This document shows positions 19,402 to 27,093 of a stretch of DNA of 64,000 nt, in pieces. The stretch lies in assembly GCF_000720325.1 (NCBI RefSeq), contig NZ_JOJM01000042.1, forward strand, positions 1-64,000, in the 5' to 3' direction. The stretch comes from Streptomyces sp. NRRL B-1347. GTDB taxonomy: Bacteria > Actinomycetota > Actinomycetes > Streptomycetales > Streptomycetaceae. How positions within the stretch are numbered: the first letter of the stretch is position 1; each line of letters opens with the position of its first letter. The notes under the pieces are model-generated. The model saw only the letters and a list, made by a program, of their open reading frames with translations, did not search any database and was not told the DNA's origin. Both the position numbers and the translations under genes were made by a program.

Positions 19402-21036
19402 ATGGCAGCCACCACCCACACAGTGACCAACCAGGCTCCGCCCCTGGTGGGATACGACGTCTTCACGTGCGACCGGGCTCTGGCCGAGGGCGTCGAACGT
19501 CATCTCGACCCGTCGCTCCTCGGCGACGCCCGCGCGGAGCTCTCGTTGCTCGGCCGCACCGCGGGCTCCGCGCAGGCGCAGGAGTGGGGGGCGCTCGCCA
19601 ATGAGAATCCGCCCGTTCTGCACACGCACGACCGTTATGGGAACCGTGTCGACGAAGTCGCCTTCCACCCGGCGTGGCACCGGCTCCTCGGCAAGGCCGT
19701 CGCGGCGGGTCTGACCTCCGCGTGGAGCAGGCCGGGCGGGCACGTGCGGCGCGCCGCCGGGTTCCTGGTGTGGACGCAGGCCGAGGCCGGGCACGGGTGC
19801 CCGGTGTCGATGACGCACGCGGCGGTGCCGGCGCTGCGCACCGACCCGGCGCTCGCCGCCGAGTGGGAGCCGCTCCTGACGTCGACCGTGTACGACGAGG
19901 GGCTGCGGCCCGCCGCGCAGAAGGCGGGCGCGATCTTCGGCATGGGAATGACGGAGAAGCAGGGCGGCAGCGACGTGCGTGCGAATACGACGCGGGCCAC
20001 CGCGCTTTCCGAGGAGGGCACGTACGAACTCGTCGGGCACAAGTGGTTCTGTTCCGCTCCCATGTCCGACGGATTCCTGGTGCTCGCGCAAGCGGAGGCC
20101 GGGCTCACGTGTTTTCTCGTGCCCCGGGTCCTGGCCGACGGTTCGCGGAACGCCTTCGCCATTCAGCGGTTGAAGAACAAACTCGGAAACCGCTCCAACG
20201 CCTCCAGCGAGGTCGAGTTCGACGGCACGTGGGCGCGGCGGGTCGGGGACGAGGGGCGCGGGGTGCGCACCATCATCGAGATGGTGGCGGCGACCCGGCT
20301 CGACTGCGTGATCGGCTCGGCGGCGCTGATGCGCCAGGCCGTCGCGCAGGCCGTGCACCACGCCACGTACCGGGAGGCGTTCGGCGGCAGGCTCGTCGAC
20401 AAGCCGCTCATGCGCAACGTGCTCGCGGACCTGGCCCTGGAGTCGGAGGCGGCGACGACGCTCGCGCTGCGCCTCGCCGCCGCGTACGACGACGGGAGCG
20501 AGCGCGAGCAGGCGTTCCTGCGGCTCGCGGTGCCCGCGGCCAAGTACTGGGTGACCAAGCGGTGCACCCCGGTCGCCGCGGAGGCCCTCGAGTGCCTGGG
20601 CGGCAACGGCTACGTGGAGGACTCGGGCATGCCGCGGCTGCTGCGCGAGTCGCCGCTGAACTCGATCTGGGAGGGCTCGGGGAACGTCCAGGCCCTCGAC
20701 GTGCTGCGGGCGCTCCAGCGGGAGCCGCTGGCCCTGAACGCGTTCCTGGAGGAGGTGGGCGCGGCCCGCGGCGCCGACCACCGCCTGGACGCGGCGATCA
20801 AGGACCTGCTCACGGAGCTCGCCGACCTGGAGGGCGTGGAGGCACGGGCGCGGCGGCTCGTCGAGCGGATGGCGCTCGTGCTCCAGGGCTCGCTGCTCGT
20901 GCGCCACGCGCCGTCGGCCGTGGCGGACGCGTTCTGCGCCTCACGGCTCGGCGGGGACTGGGGCGCGGCGTTCGGCACGCTGCCGCACAGCCTGGATCTG
21001 CGGGCGGTCGTGGACCGGGCGGCCGTAGACCTCTGA
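19402..21036 (+). CDS. AidB-like acyl-CoA dehydrogenase family protein
   Basis: Encodes 544 residues. The layout follows the AidB branch: an extended N-terminal region, the FAD-binding middle segment (GMGMTEKQGGSDVRANTTRA; KWFCSAPMSDGFLVLA), the KLGNRSNASSEVEF loop and the C-terminal helical domain with CLGGNGYVEDSGMPRLLRES then WEGSGNVQALDVLR. AidB homologues bind DNA and protect against alkylation; true acyl-CoA dehydrogenase activity is low. An Ada-AlkA gene lies 12 kb away and is not obviously linked. A strong terminator follows. Confidence 0.9.
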   Translation: MAATTHTVTNQAPPLVGYDVFTCDRALAEGVERHLDPSLLGDARAELSLLGRTAGSAQAQEWGALANENPPVLHTHDRYGNRVDEVAFHPAWHRLLGKAVAAGLTSAWSRPGGHVRRAAGFLVWTQAEAGHGCPVSMTHAAVPALRTDPALAAEWEPLLTSTVYDEGLRPAAQKAGAIFGMGMTEKQGGSDVRANTTRATALSEEGTYELVGHKWFCSAPMSDGFLVLAQAEAGLTCFLVPRVLADGSRNAFAIQRLKNKLGNRSNASSEVEFDGTWARRVGDEGRGVRTIIEMVAATRLDCVIGSAALMRQAVAQAVHHATYREAFGGRLVDKPLMRNVLADLALESEAATTLALRLAAAYDDGSEREQAFLRLAVPAAKYWVTKRCTPVAAEALECLGGNGYVEDSGMPRLLRESPLNSIWEGSGNVQALDVLRALQREPLALNAFLEEVGAARGADHRLDAAIKDLLTELADLEGVEARARRLVERMALVLQGSLLVRHAPSAVADAFCASRLGGDWGAAFGTLPHSLDLRAVVDRAAVDL

Positions 21037-21104
21037 CCGACGGGGACCGGACCCCTTCGCGGGGCGCGGGGGCGCTCGGCACGGGCTGCCGCGCGGTCCT
21101 GTCA

Positions 21105-21140
21105 CGGGGGTGGTGCTGCGCCGACACGGCACCACCCCCG
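21105..21140 (+). terminator. Strong hairpin after the AidB-like gene
   Basis: A 12-bp perfect stem CGGGGGTGGTGC paired with GCACCACCCCCG and a 12-nt loop, beginning 69 bp past the stop codon. Confidence 0.65.
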
Positions 21141-21220
21141 GTCTTCAGGTCCCCGTCGGGACGGGCGCCGCACGAGGCGGCGTGCTGCCAAGTTTTGGAC
21201 ACCGCACGACTGTTCGCCAG

Positions 21221-21240
21221 AGTTGCAGGGGGTTGCAACT
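21221..21240. promoter_or_regulatory. Inverted repeat AGTTGCA-N6-TGCAACT upstream of the GAF regulator
   Basis: Perfect 7+7-bp dyad with spacer GGGGGT, 108 bp upstream of the regulator ATG. It is a candidate operator or upstream activating site, possibly for autoregulation. Confidence 0.45.
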
Positions 21241-21348
21241 CCGGCCTTCAACAACACGCCCGAAGCATGTCCTTCGGCATGCCCCAGCGGGCACGATGAG
21301 TACGTGTCCCCTCTGTGGGCCTGCTCGGAGAGCGGGAGGAAACCGGTG

Positions 21349-22650
21349 ATGAACACGCACGCGACGTTCGACCTGGAACGGCTCGCCGCCGCGAACGCCA
21401 GCCAGGCCACGCGGGTGCTCCTGGAGATGCGGGACGCCCGGATCGCGGGGCAGCGCGCCAGGTTCGGGCCGCGGCCCGTCATAGGCGCCTCGTGGGACCG
21501 GATGCTGGCGAACGGCGTCGACCCCGAACGGGACCACCGCTCGGGCGTGTTGAGCACGGACGAGGTGGAGCGGCGGCGGCAGACCTCGCCCCTGAAGGCC
21601 GTCCTGCCGGTGCTGCGCGAGGGACTCCTCTCCGTGGCGGACGTGGCGCAGCACATCATGGTGATCGCGGACGCCGACGGGCGGCTGCTGTGGCGCGAGG
21701 GCAACAAGTCGGTGCTCAAGATGGCGGACGGGCACGGCTTCGACGTCGGCGCCGACTGGCGCGAGACCGTGGTCGGCACGAACGGCGTGGGCACGTCGAT
21801 CGTCACCCGGCGGCCCGTCCAGGTCTTCGCCGCCGAGCACTTCGTGCGCTCGCACCACCCGTGGACGTGCACGGGCGCGCCCATCACCGACCCGCGCGAC
21901 GGGCGGCTGATCGGCGTCGTCGACATCAGCGGCCCGCTCGACACCATGCACCCGGCGACCCTGGCCCTGGTCGGCTCGGTCGCCAAGCTCGCCGAGGCCC
22001 GGCTGCGCGAGGGGCATCTGACGGCCCTCGACCGGCTGCGCTCGGTGGCGGCGCCGCTCCTCGCCCGCCTCGACGGGCGCGCCGTGGCGGTGGACACGCA
22101 CGGCTGGACCGCGGCGGTCACCGGCATGCCGCCGGTGGACCGGATCACACTGCCCAAGTCCCTCGCGGACGGCCGGGCGTGGCTGCCGTCGCTCGGCCGG
22201 TGCGCGGTGGCGCCGCTGCCCGGCGGCTGGCTGCTCCGCGTGGAGGACGACGAGGCCGCCGTGGCCGCCACCTCGGCCACCACCCGGGTGGTGGTGGACG
22301 TCAGCGGGGCGCACCGCTGGTCGGTCACCGTCACCGGCAGCGCGGGCTGCTGGACGCACGAACTGTCGCCGCGCCACGCCGAGTTGCTCTACCTGCTCGG
22401 CACGCAGCGGGCGGGGCGCAGCGCGGCGGGGCTCGCCGCCGACCTGTTCGGCGATCCGGGCCGCACGGTGACGGTCCGGGCCGAGCTGTCCCGGGTCCGG
22501 CGCTATCTGGGCGGCCTCGTCGCGCACCGCCCGTACCGCTTCCACGAGGAGGCGGACGTCGATCTGGTGCTGCCCGCCGACGCGGCGCGGCTGCTGCCGC
22601 ACTCCATGGCGCCCGCGGTGATACGGGCCCGGGCGGGCGCGGTGCCCTGA
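21349..22650 (+). CDS. GAF-domain transcriptional regulator (acetoin-regulator-like N-terminus)
   Basis: Encodes 433 residues, start ATG 21349 with GGGAGGA 8 nt upstream. The N-terminus RPVIGASWDRMLANGVDPER and the GAF domain (about 85-220: HIMVIADADGRLLWREGNKS; VVGTNGVGTSIVTRRPVQVF; HPWTCTGAPITDP) resemble AcoR-type regulators. There is no AAA+ sigma-54 domain. Instead the C-terminus (about 335-415: LSPRHAELLYLLG...VRAELSRVRRYLGGL) looks like a winged helix. It is a one-component sensor of an unknown small molecule. Streptomycetes lack sigma-54, consistent with the missing AAA+ part. Confidence 0.85.
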   Translation: MNTHATFDLERLAAANASQATRVLLEMRDARIAGQRARFGPRPVIGASWDRMLANGVDPERDHRSGVLSTDEVERRRQTSPLKAVLPVLREGLLSVADVAQHIMVIADADGRLLWREGNKSVLKMADGHGFDVGADWRETVVGTNGVGTSIVTRRPVQVFAAEHFVRSHHPWTCTGAPITDPRDGRLIGVVDISGPLDTMHPATLALVGSVAKLAEARLREGHLTALDRLRSVAAPLLARLDGRAVAVDTHGWTAAVTGMPPVDRITLPKSLADGRAWLPSLGRCAVAPLPGGWLLRVEDDEAAVAATSATTRVVVDVSGAHRWSVTVTGSAGCWTHELSPRHAELLYLLGTQRAGRSAAGLAADLFGDPGRTVTVRAELSRVRRYLGGLVAHRPYRFHEEADVDLVLPADAARLLPHSMAPAVIRARAGAVP

Positions 22651-22699
22651 CGCCGCGGGCGGGCCGACAGTCGCACCCCCGTCGTGGTGACACGAGTCA

Positions 22700-22770
22700 T
22701 GCGGGGTCGGGCGGCCCTCCGCGCGGCCCCTCGTAGCGGCCCCCGCGCGGCCCCTCGTGGCGGCCCGGGA
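22700..22770. repeat. Short tandem GC-rich repeat before the GNAT gene
   Basis: Near-identical units of about 24-25 bp built on CGCGCGGCCCCTCGT occur twice (around 22720-22737 and 22745-22761), flanked by CGGCCC copies. No gene lies here. Confidence 0.5.
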
Positions 22771-22794
22771 CCGCCCCGTGATTCCCTGGCCGCC

Positions 22795-23367
22795 ATGAGC
22801 ATCACTGTCACCACCTGGTCCCTGGAGCAGACCGCTCCCACCGATCTGCGGCCCGCCGCCGAGCCCGCCGGCGACGTGCGGATCGTGCGGGCCGAGGTGC
22901 CCTCGCCCGAATTCAGCCGGTTCCTCTACTGCGCCGTCGGCGGCGACATCAAGTGGATCGACCGCCTCGCGCTCGGCTACGAGCAGTGGCGGGAGCATCT
23001 GACGCGACCGGGCGTCGAGACGTGGGTCGCGTACGAGAAGGGCACGCCCGCCGGGTACGTGGAGCTCGACGCGCAGGACGACGGGGTCGTGGAGATCGTC
23101 TACTTCGGTCTGATCCCGGCCTTCCGGGGCCGCCGCATCGGCGGCCACCTCCTGTCCTACGGCACGGCCCGGGCCTGGGACCTGGCCGACCGCTGGCCGG
23201 ACCGGACGCCCACGAAGCGGGTGTGGCTGCACACGTGCAGCCTCGACGGCGAGCACGCCATGGACAACTACACGCGGCGCGGCTTCAAGCTCTTCAAGAC
23301 GGAGACCTCCGAGGAGCCCGAGCAGCCAACCCCGGGCCCCTGGCCGGGCGCCCACACCTCCGAATGA
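22795..23367 (+). CDS. GNAT-family N-acetyltransferase
   Basis: Encodes 190 residues. The acetyl-CoA site is IVYFGLIPAFRGRRIGGHLL (motif A, R-x-x-G-x-G/A-like), followed by VWLHTCSLDGEHAMDNYTRR and GFKLFKTE (motif B). The N-terminal ~60 residues hold an extra beta-rich segment. The acceptor is unknown. The start ATG 22795 is chosen because homologous-looking sequence begins there; the repeat region lies just upstream. Confidence 0.87.
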   Translation: MSITVTTWSLEQTAPTDLRPAAEPAGDVRIVRAEVPSPEFSRFLYCAVGGDIKWIDRLALGYEQWREHLTRPGVETWVAYEKGTPAGYVELDAQDDGVVEIVYFGLIPAFRGRRIGGHLLSYGTARAWDLADRWPDRTPTKRVWLHTCSLDGEHAMDNYTRRGFKLFKTETSEEPEQPTPGPWPGAHTSE

Positions 23368-23443
23368 CCAATATGTGAGACAACTTCATCCGAGATGTGG
23401 ACAGTGGTGGACGGTGCGGAAAGGCGCATGCCACGCTTTCGCC

Positions 23444-23527
23444 ATGTCTCGAGCTGGAATCGCCTTGGTGAGTCGACGTCACGTCGACCTCGTTCGCGTG
23501 TCCAGCGCCATGTGTCCGGCGAGCTGA
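23444..23527 (+). CDS. Leader peptide of the sulfur assimilation operon (RRHVDL family)
   Basis: Encodes the 27-residue peptide MSRAGIALVSRRHVDLVRVS plus SAMCPAS. The RRHVDLxRV core with Cys near the C-terminus is the recognised actinomycete leader peptide found before cysteine and sulfur genes. The Cys codon (TGT at 23513) lies five codons from the end. Regulation is presumed to depend on Cys-tRNA supply or ribosome stalling. It ends 112 bp before the sulfite reductase ATG. A small CGCGC-CTTTT-GCGCG hairpin sits between them at 23578-23592. Confidence 0.85.
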   Translation: MSRAGIALVSRRHVDLVRVSSAMCPAS

Positions 23528-23639
23528 GAGACCCAGCACCGCCGCTTTCCCTGTACTGACCCCTCCCCGCGCACCGCCGCGCCTTTTGCGCGAGTACGCA
23601 GGTCAGAGCCGCTCTCAGTCTGCTGTGAAGGACGTACCC

Positions 23640-25337
23640 ATGGCCACCGACACGGATCGATCCACGCCTGCCGCCCCCCGCCGCAAGGCGGGCCGCCACC
23701 GCGGCGAGGGCCAGTGGGCCGCCGGTCACTTCACGCCGCTGAACGGCAACGAGCAGTTCAAGAAGGACGACGACGGTCTCAATGTGCGGACACGCATTGA
23801 GACGATCTACTCCAAGCGCGGCTTCGACTCCATCGACCCGAACGACCTGCGCGGCCGGATGCGCTGGTGGGGCCTCTACACCCAGCGCAAGCCCGGGATC
23901 GACGGCGGCAAGACCGCGATCCTGGAGCCCGAGGAGCTGGACGACGAGTACTTCATGCTGCGGGTGCGGATCGACGGCGGCCGGCTCACCACCGAGCAGC
24001 TGCGCGTCATCGGCGAGATCTCGCAGGAGTTCGCGCGCGGCACCGCCGACATCACCGACCGGCAGAACATCCAGTACCACTGGATCCGCATCGAGGACAT
24101 GCCGGAGATCTGGCGCCGCCTGGAGGGCGTGGGCCTGTCCACGACCGAGGCCTGCGGCGACACCCCGCGCGTCATCCTGGGCTCGCCCGTCGCCGGGATC
24201 GCCGAGGACGAGATCATCGACGGCACGCCCGCGATCGACGAGATCCACCGCCGCATCGTCGGCAACCCGGCGTTCTCGAACCTGCCGCGCAAGTTCAAGT
24301 CAGCGATCTCCGGCTCGCCGCTCCTCGACGTGGCGCACGAGATCAACGACATCGCGTTCGTGGGCGTGCGCCACCCCGAGCACGGGCCCGGCTTCGACCT
24401 GTGGGTCGGCGGCGGTCTGTCCACCAACCCCAAGATCGGCCAGCGGCTCGGCGCCTGGGTGCCCCTCGACGAGGTGGCGGACGTCTACGAGGGCGTCATC
24501 TCGATCTTCCGCGACTACGGCTACCGCCGGCTGCGCACCCGCGCCCGGCTGAAGTTCCTGCTCGCCGACTGGGGCGTGGAGAAGTTCCGCCGGGTCCTGG
24601 AGGACGAGTACCTGCTGCGCAAGCTCGTCGACGGGCCCGCGCCCGAGCAGCCCGTCCAGCGCTGGCGCGACCACGTGGGCGTGCACCGGCAGCAGGACGG
24701 CAACTACTACGTGGGCTTCGCCCCGCGCGTCGGCCGCGTCGACGGCACCACGCTCACGAAGATCGCCGACCTCGCCGCCGGGCACGGCTCGGGCCGCCTG
24801 CGGACCACCGCCGAGCAGAAGATGCTGGTCCTCGACGTGGCCGAGGACCAGGTCGCGTCCCTGGTGGCGGGCCTTGAGTCGCTCGACCTGACGGTGCGCC
24901 CCTCCGCCTTCCGGCGCGGCACCATGGCCTGCACCGGCATCGAGTTCTGCAAGCTCGCCATCGTCGAGACGAAGGCGCGCGGCGCCTCGCTCATCGACGA
25001 ACTGGAGCGCCGCGTACCGGACTTCGACGAGCCGATCACCATCAACATCAACGGCTGCCCGAACGCCTGCGCCCGCATCCAGGTCGCCGACATCGGCCTC
25101 AAGGGCCAGCTCGTCCTCGACGAGAACGGCGACCAGGTCGAGGGCTTCCAGGTGCACCTGGGCGGCGCGCTCGGCCTGGAGGCCGGGTTCGGCCGCAAGG
25201 TGCGCGGCCTGAAGGTGACGTCCGCCGAGCTGCCCGACTACGTGGAGCGGGTGCTCAAGCGCTTCCAGGCCGAGCGCGCGCACGGCGAGCGGTTCGCCGT
25301 CTGGGCCGCGCGGGCGTCCGAGGAAGCGCTGTCGTGA
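23640..25337 (+). CDS. cysI: Ferredoxin-dependent assimilatory sulfite reductase
   Basis: Encodes 565 residues of the nitrite/sulfite reductase family. The siroheme-[4Fe-4S] ligands are C431, C437, C473 and C477 (CTGIEFC, then NGCPNAC). Y80 (WWGLYTQRKPG) and C172 (TEACGDTPR) correspond to the Tyr-Cys pair that is cross-linked in mycobacterial sulfite reductase and marks sulfite rather than nitrite enzymes. It reduces sulfite to sulfide in the cytoplasm. The start is ATG 23640 with GAAGGA 7 nt upstream. It is first in the operon after the leader peptide. Its TGA overlaps the GTG of the next short ORF. Confidence 0.93.
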   Translation: MATDTDRSTPAAPRRKAGRHRGEGQWAAGHFTPLNGNEQFKKDDDGLNVRTRIETIYSKRGFDSIDPNDLRGRMRWWGLYTQRKPGIDGGKTAILEPEELDDEYFMLRVRIDGGRLTTEQLRVIGEISQEFARGTADITDRQNIQYHWIRIEDMPEIWRRLEGVGLSTTEACGDTPRVILGSPVAGIAEDEIIDGTPAIDEIHRRIVGNPAFSNLPRKFKSAISGSPLLDVAHEINDIAFVGVRHPEHGPGFDLWVGGGLSTNPKIGQRLGAWVPLDEVADVYEGVISIFRDYGYRRLRTRARLKFLLADWGVEKFRRVLEDEYLLRKLVDGPAPEQPVQRWRDHVGVHRQQDGNYYVGFAPRVGRVDGTTLTKIADLAAGHGSGRLRTTAEQKMLVLDVAEDQVASLVAGLESLDLTVRPSAFRRGTMACTGIEFCKLAIVETKARGASLIDELERRVPDFDEPITININGCPNACARIQVADIGLKGQLVLDENGDQVEGFQVHLGGALGLEAGFGRKVRGLKVTSAELPDYVERVLKRFQAERAHGERFAVWAARASEEALS

Positions 25338-25534
25338 GCGCGGCGAGCACAACGAGCCGGCACGGCACGGGCGGAGCGGCCGAAACGCGTGGGCTCGGCG
25401 TGGGCGAAGCGACCGAAACGCATGGGCGCGACGCGAGCGGAGTTCGGGACACTCAAGAGAGCAGTGTGAGCGGAGCGCGCCGAGCCCATAGGCGCAGCGT
25501 GGCCGCAGCGAGCAACACGAGGGGTACCGCATGA
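25334..25534 (+). CDS. Candidate bridging ORF between cysI and the zinc-ribbon gene
   Basis: 66 codons from GTG 25334, which overlaps the cysI stop as GTGA, to a TGA that overlaps the next ATG as ATGA. The product is Ala/Thr/Arg/Gly-rich with no recognisable domain, and the DNA is made of GAGCGNAGCGA-like short repeats common in streptomycete intergenic DNA. It may serve only to carry ribosomes across the gap. It is listed because both junctions are exact; a functional protein is unlikely. Confidence 0.3.
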   Translation: MSAASTTSRHGTGGAAETRGLGVGEATETHGRDASGVRDTQESSVSGARRAHRRSVAAASNTRGTA

Positions 25535-25719
25535 GCGAGCGCGCCGCCCCCTTCTACTGCCCCTACTGCGGCGACGAGGACCTGCGGCCGAGTGAAGCGC
25601 TGAAGGACAGCCACGGCGCGTGGGAATGCGCGGCGTGCAACCGTGCCTTCCAGTTGAAGTTCCTCGGGTTGCTCACCCGTGGACTTCAGCGGAACGACGG
25701 TGGAGAGGCAGCGATATGA
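25531..25719 (+). CDS. Small zinc-ribbon protein of the sulfur operon
   Basis: Encodes 62 residues with two CxxC knuckles, YCPYC (Cys 10 and 13) and ECAAC (about Cys 33 and 36), forming a rubredoxin-like zinc ribbon. It lies between sulfite reductase and CysH genes in streptomycetes. Its role is unproven; an electron-transfer or assembly partner for the reductases is a reasonable guess. The ATG overlaps the preceding stop, and its own stop overlaps cysH by 4 nt. Confidence 0.85.
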   Translation: MSERAAPFYCPYCGDEDLRPSEALKDSHGAWECAACNRAFQLKFLGLLTRGLQRNDGGEAAI

Positions 25720-26435
25720 CGACCGTTCAGCAGGTGACGGCCGACACCCCGGCCGACGAGTTGAAGGCGCTCGCCGAGCGGGCCGGGCGCGACCTGGAGG
25801 ACGCCTCCGCCCTGGAGGTCCTCACCTGGGCCGCGGGCACCTTCGGCGCCCGCTTCTGCGTGACCTCCTCGATGGAGGACGCGGTGGTCGCCCACCTCGC
25901 GTCCCGTGCGCGCCCCGGCGTGGACGTGGTGTTCCTCGACACCGGCTACCACTTCCCGGAGACCATCGGCACCCGTGACGCCGTCGAGGCCGTGATGGAC
26001 GTCAACGTCCTCACCCTGACGCCGCGGCAGTCCGTGGCCGAGCAGGACGCCGAGTACGGCCCGCGGCTGCACGACCGCGACCCCGACCTGTGCTGCGCCC
26101 TGCGCAAGGTCAAGCCCCTGGAGGACGGTCTGACGCCGTACCTCGCGTGGGCCACGGGGCTGCGCCGCGACGAGTCGCCGACGCGAGCGCGGACGCCCGT
26201 CGTCGGCTGGGACGACCGGCGCCGCAAGGTGAAGGTCTCCCCCATCGCCCGCTGGACGCAAGGCGACGTGGACGCGTACGTCGCCGAGCACGGCGTGCTC
26301 ACCAACCCGCTGCTCATGGACGGCTACGGCTCCGTGGGCTGCGCCCCGTGCACCCGGCGCCTCCTCGACGGCGAGGACGCGCGCGCCGGCCGCTGGGCCG
26401 GACGCGCCAAGACCGAATGCGGGCTGCACGGATGA
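25716..26435 (+). CDS. cysH: Phosphoadenylyl/adenylyl-sulfate reductase
   Basis: Encodes 239 residues of the PP-loop fold (FCVTSSMEDAVVAHLA; VVFLDTGYHFPET). The Cys pairs CC (DLCCALRKV) and CAPC (GSVGCAPCTRR) are the [4Fe-4S] ligands of the APS-reductase type. The catalytic C-terminal Cys is in KTECGLHG. It makes sulfite from APS (or PAPS) with thioredoxin. The ATG overlaps the zinc-ribbon stop and the TGA overlaps cysC, so translation is coupled. Confidence 0.94.
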   Translation: MTTVQQVTADTPADELKALAERAGRDLEDASALEVLTWAAGTFGARFCVTSSMEDAVVAHLASRARPGVDVVFLDTGYHFPETIGTRDAVEAVMDVNVLTLTPRQSVAEQDAEYGPRLHDRDPDLCCALRKVKPLEDGLTPYLAWATGLRRDESPTRARTPVVGWDDRRRKVKVSPIARWTQGDVDAYVAEHGVLTNPLLMDGYGSVGCAPCTRRLLDGEDARAGRWAGRAKTECGLHG

Positions 26436-26998
26436 CCGCCCCCCGAACCGTTCAGGAGACCGACGTGACCGGAGCCACCGTCTGGCTCACCGGCCTGCCG
26501 AGCGCGGGCAAGACCACCATCGCGCACGAGCTCGCGCGCACCCTGCGCGAGCGGGGCCGCGCGGTCGAGGTGCTCGACGGCGACGAGATCCGCGAGTTCC
26601 TCTCGGCGGGCCTCGGCTTCAGCCGCGCGGACCGGGACACCAACGTGCAGCGCATCGGCTTCGTCGCCGAGCTGCTCGCCCGCAACGGCGTGCTCGCGCT
26701 CGTCCCCGTGATCGCCCCGTTCGCGGACAGCCGCGAGGCGGTGCGCAAGCGCCACCAGTCCGGCGGCACGCCGTACTTGGAGGTGTACGTCGCCACGCCG
26801 GTGGAGGTGTGCTCCGTGCGCGACGTGAAGGGCCTGTACGCCAAGCAGGCCGCGGGCGAGCTGTCCGGGCTCACCGGCGTCGACGACCCGTACGAGGAGC
26901 CCGAGTCGCCCGACCTGCGCGTGGAGTCCCAGGACCAGACGGTGAGCGAGTCCGCGGCGGCCGTCCTCGCACTGCTCACGGAGAGGGGTGTCGTATGA
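26432..26998 (+). CDS. cysC: Adenylyl-sulfate kinase
   Basis: Encodes 188 residues. P-loop GLPSAGKT at about residues 20-27, the DGDEIREFLSAGLGFSRADR substrate loop, and the lid VRDVKGLYAKQAAGE. It phosphorylates APS to PAPS. The start ATG 26432 overlaps cysH by 4 nt; an internal GTG 11 codons on is the more usual family N-terminus. The stop overlaps the ATG of the 32-residue bridging ORF. Confidence 0.93.
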   Translation: MTAPRTVQETDVTGATVWLTGLPSAGKTTIAHELARTLRERGRAVEVLDGDEIREFLSAGLGFSRADRDTNVQRIGFVAELLARNGVLALVPVIAPFADSREAVRKRHQSGGTPYLEVYVATPVEVCSVRDVKGLYAKQAAGELSGLTGVDDPYEEPESPDLRVESQDQTVSESAAAVLALLTERGVV

Positions 26999-27093
26999 GC
27001 GACGCACGCGCGGCCGCCCGGCCGCTGACGACCACGATGCCTGCGCCCGTGCGCCGCGCGGGCGCAGAAGCGAACGAGAGGGTCACCGCATGA
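26995..27093 (+). CDS. Candidate bridging ORF between cysC and cysD
   Basis: 32 codons running ATG 26995 (ATGA with the cysC stop) to TGA 27091-27093 (ATGA with cysD). The product MSDARAAARPLTTTMPAPVR and the rest is Ala/Arg-rich with no domain. As in the cysI gap, the ORF exactly fills the space between two operon genes with a 4-nt overlap on each side, suggesting a translational relay. It could also be ordinary chance in GC-rich DNA. Confidence 0.35.
   Translation: MSDARAAARPLTTTMPAPVRRAGAEANERVTA

Larger units (their letters stand above)
21037..21348 (+). other. 312-bp intergenic region between the acyl-CoA dehydrogenase and GAF-regulator genes
   Basis: Contains the terminator at 21105-21140 and the dyad at 21221-21240, then about 100 bp leading to the regulator start. 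The frame of the regulator is open back to 21223, but that extension has a non-protein-like composition. No other gene is visible. Confidence 0.7.

Noticed and set aside
23371..23400. Weak dyad ATGTGAGACAACTTCAT before the sulfur leader peptide
   Set aside because: Arms match poorly and no known sulfur regulator consensus could be recalled with confidence.
25238..25489. Minus-strand short ORFs in the cysI to zinc-ribbon gap
   Set aside because: Ala/Arg/Ser-rich translation of short repeats, with no ribosome site, inside an operon on the other strand.
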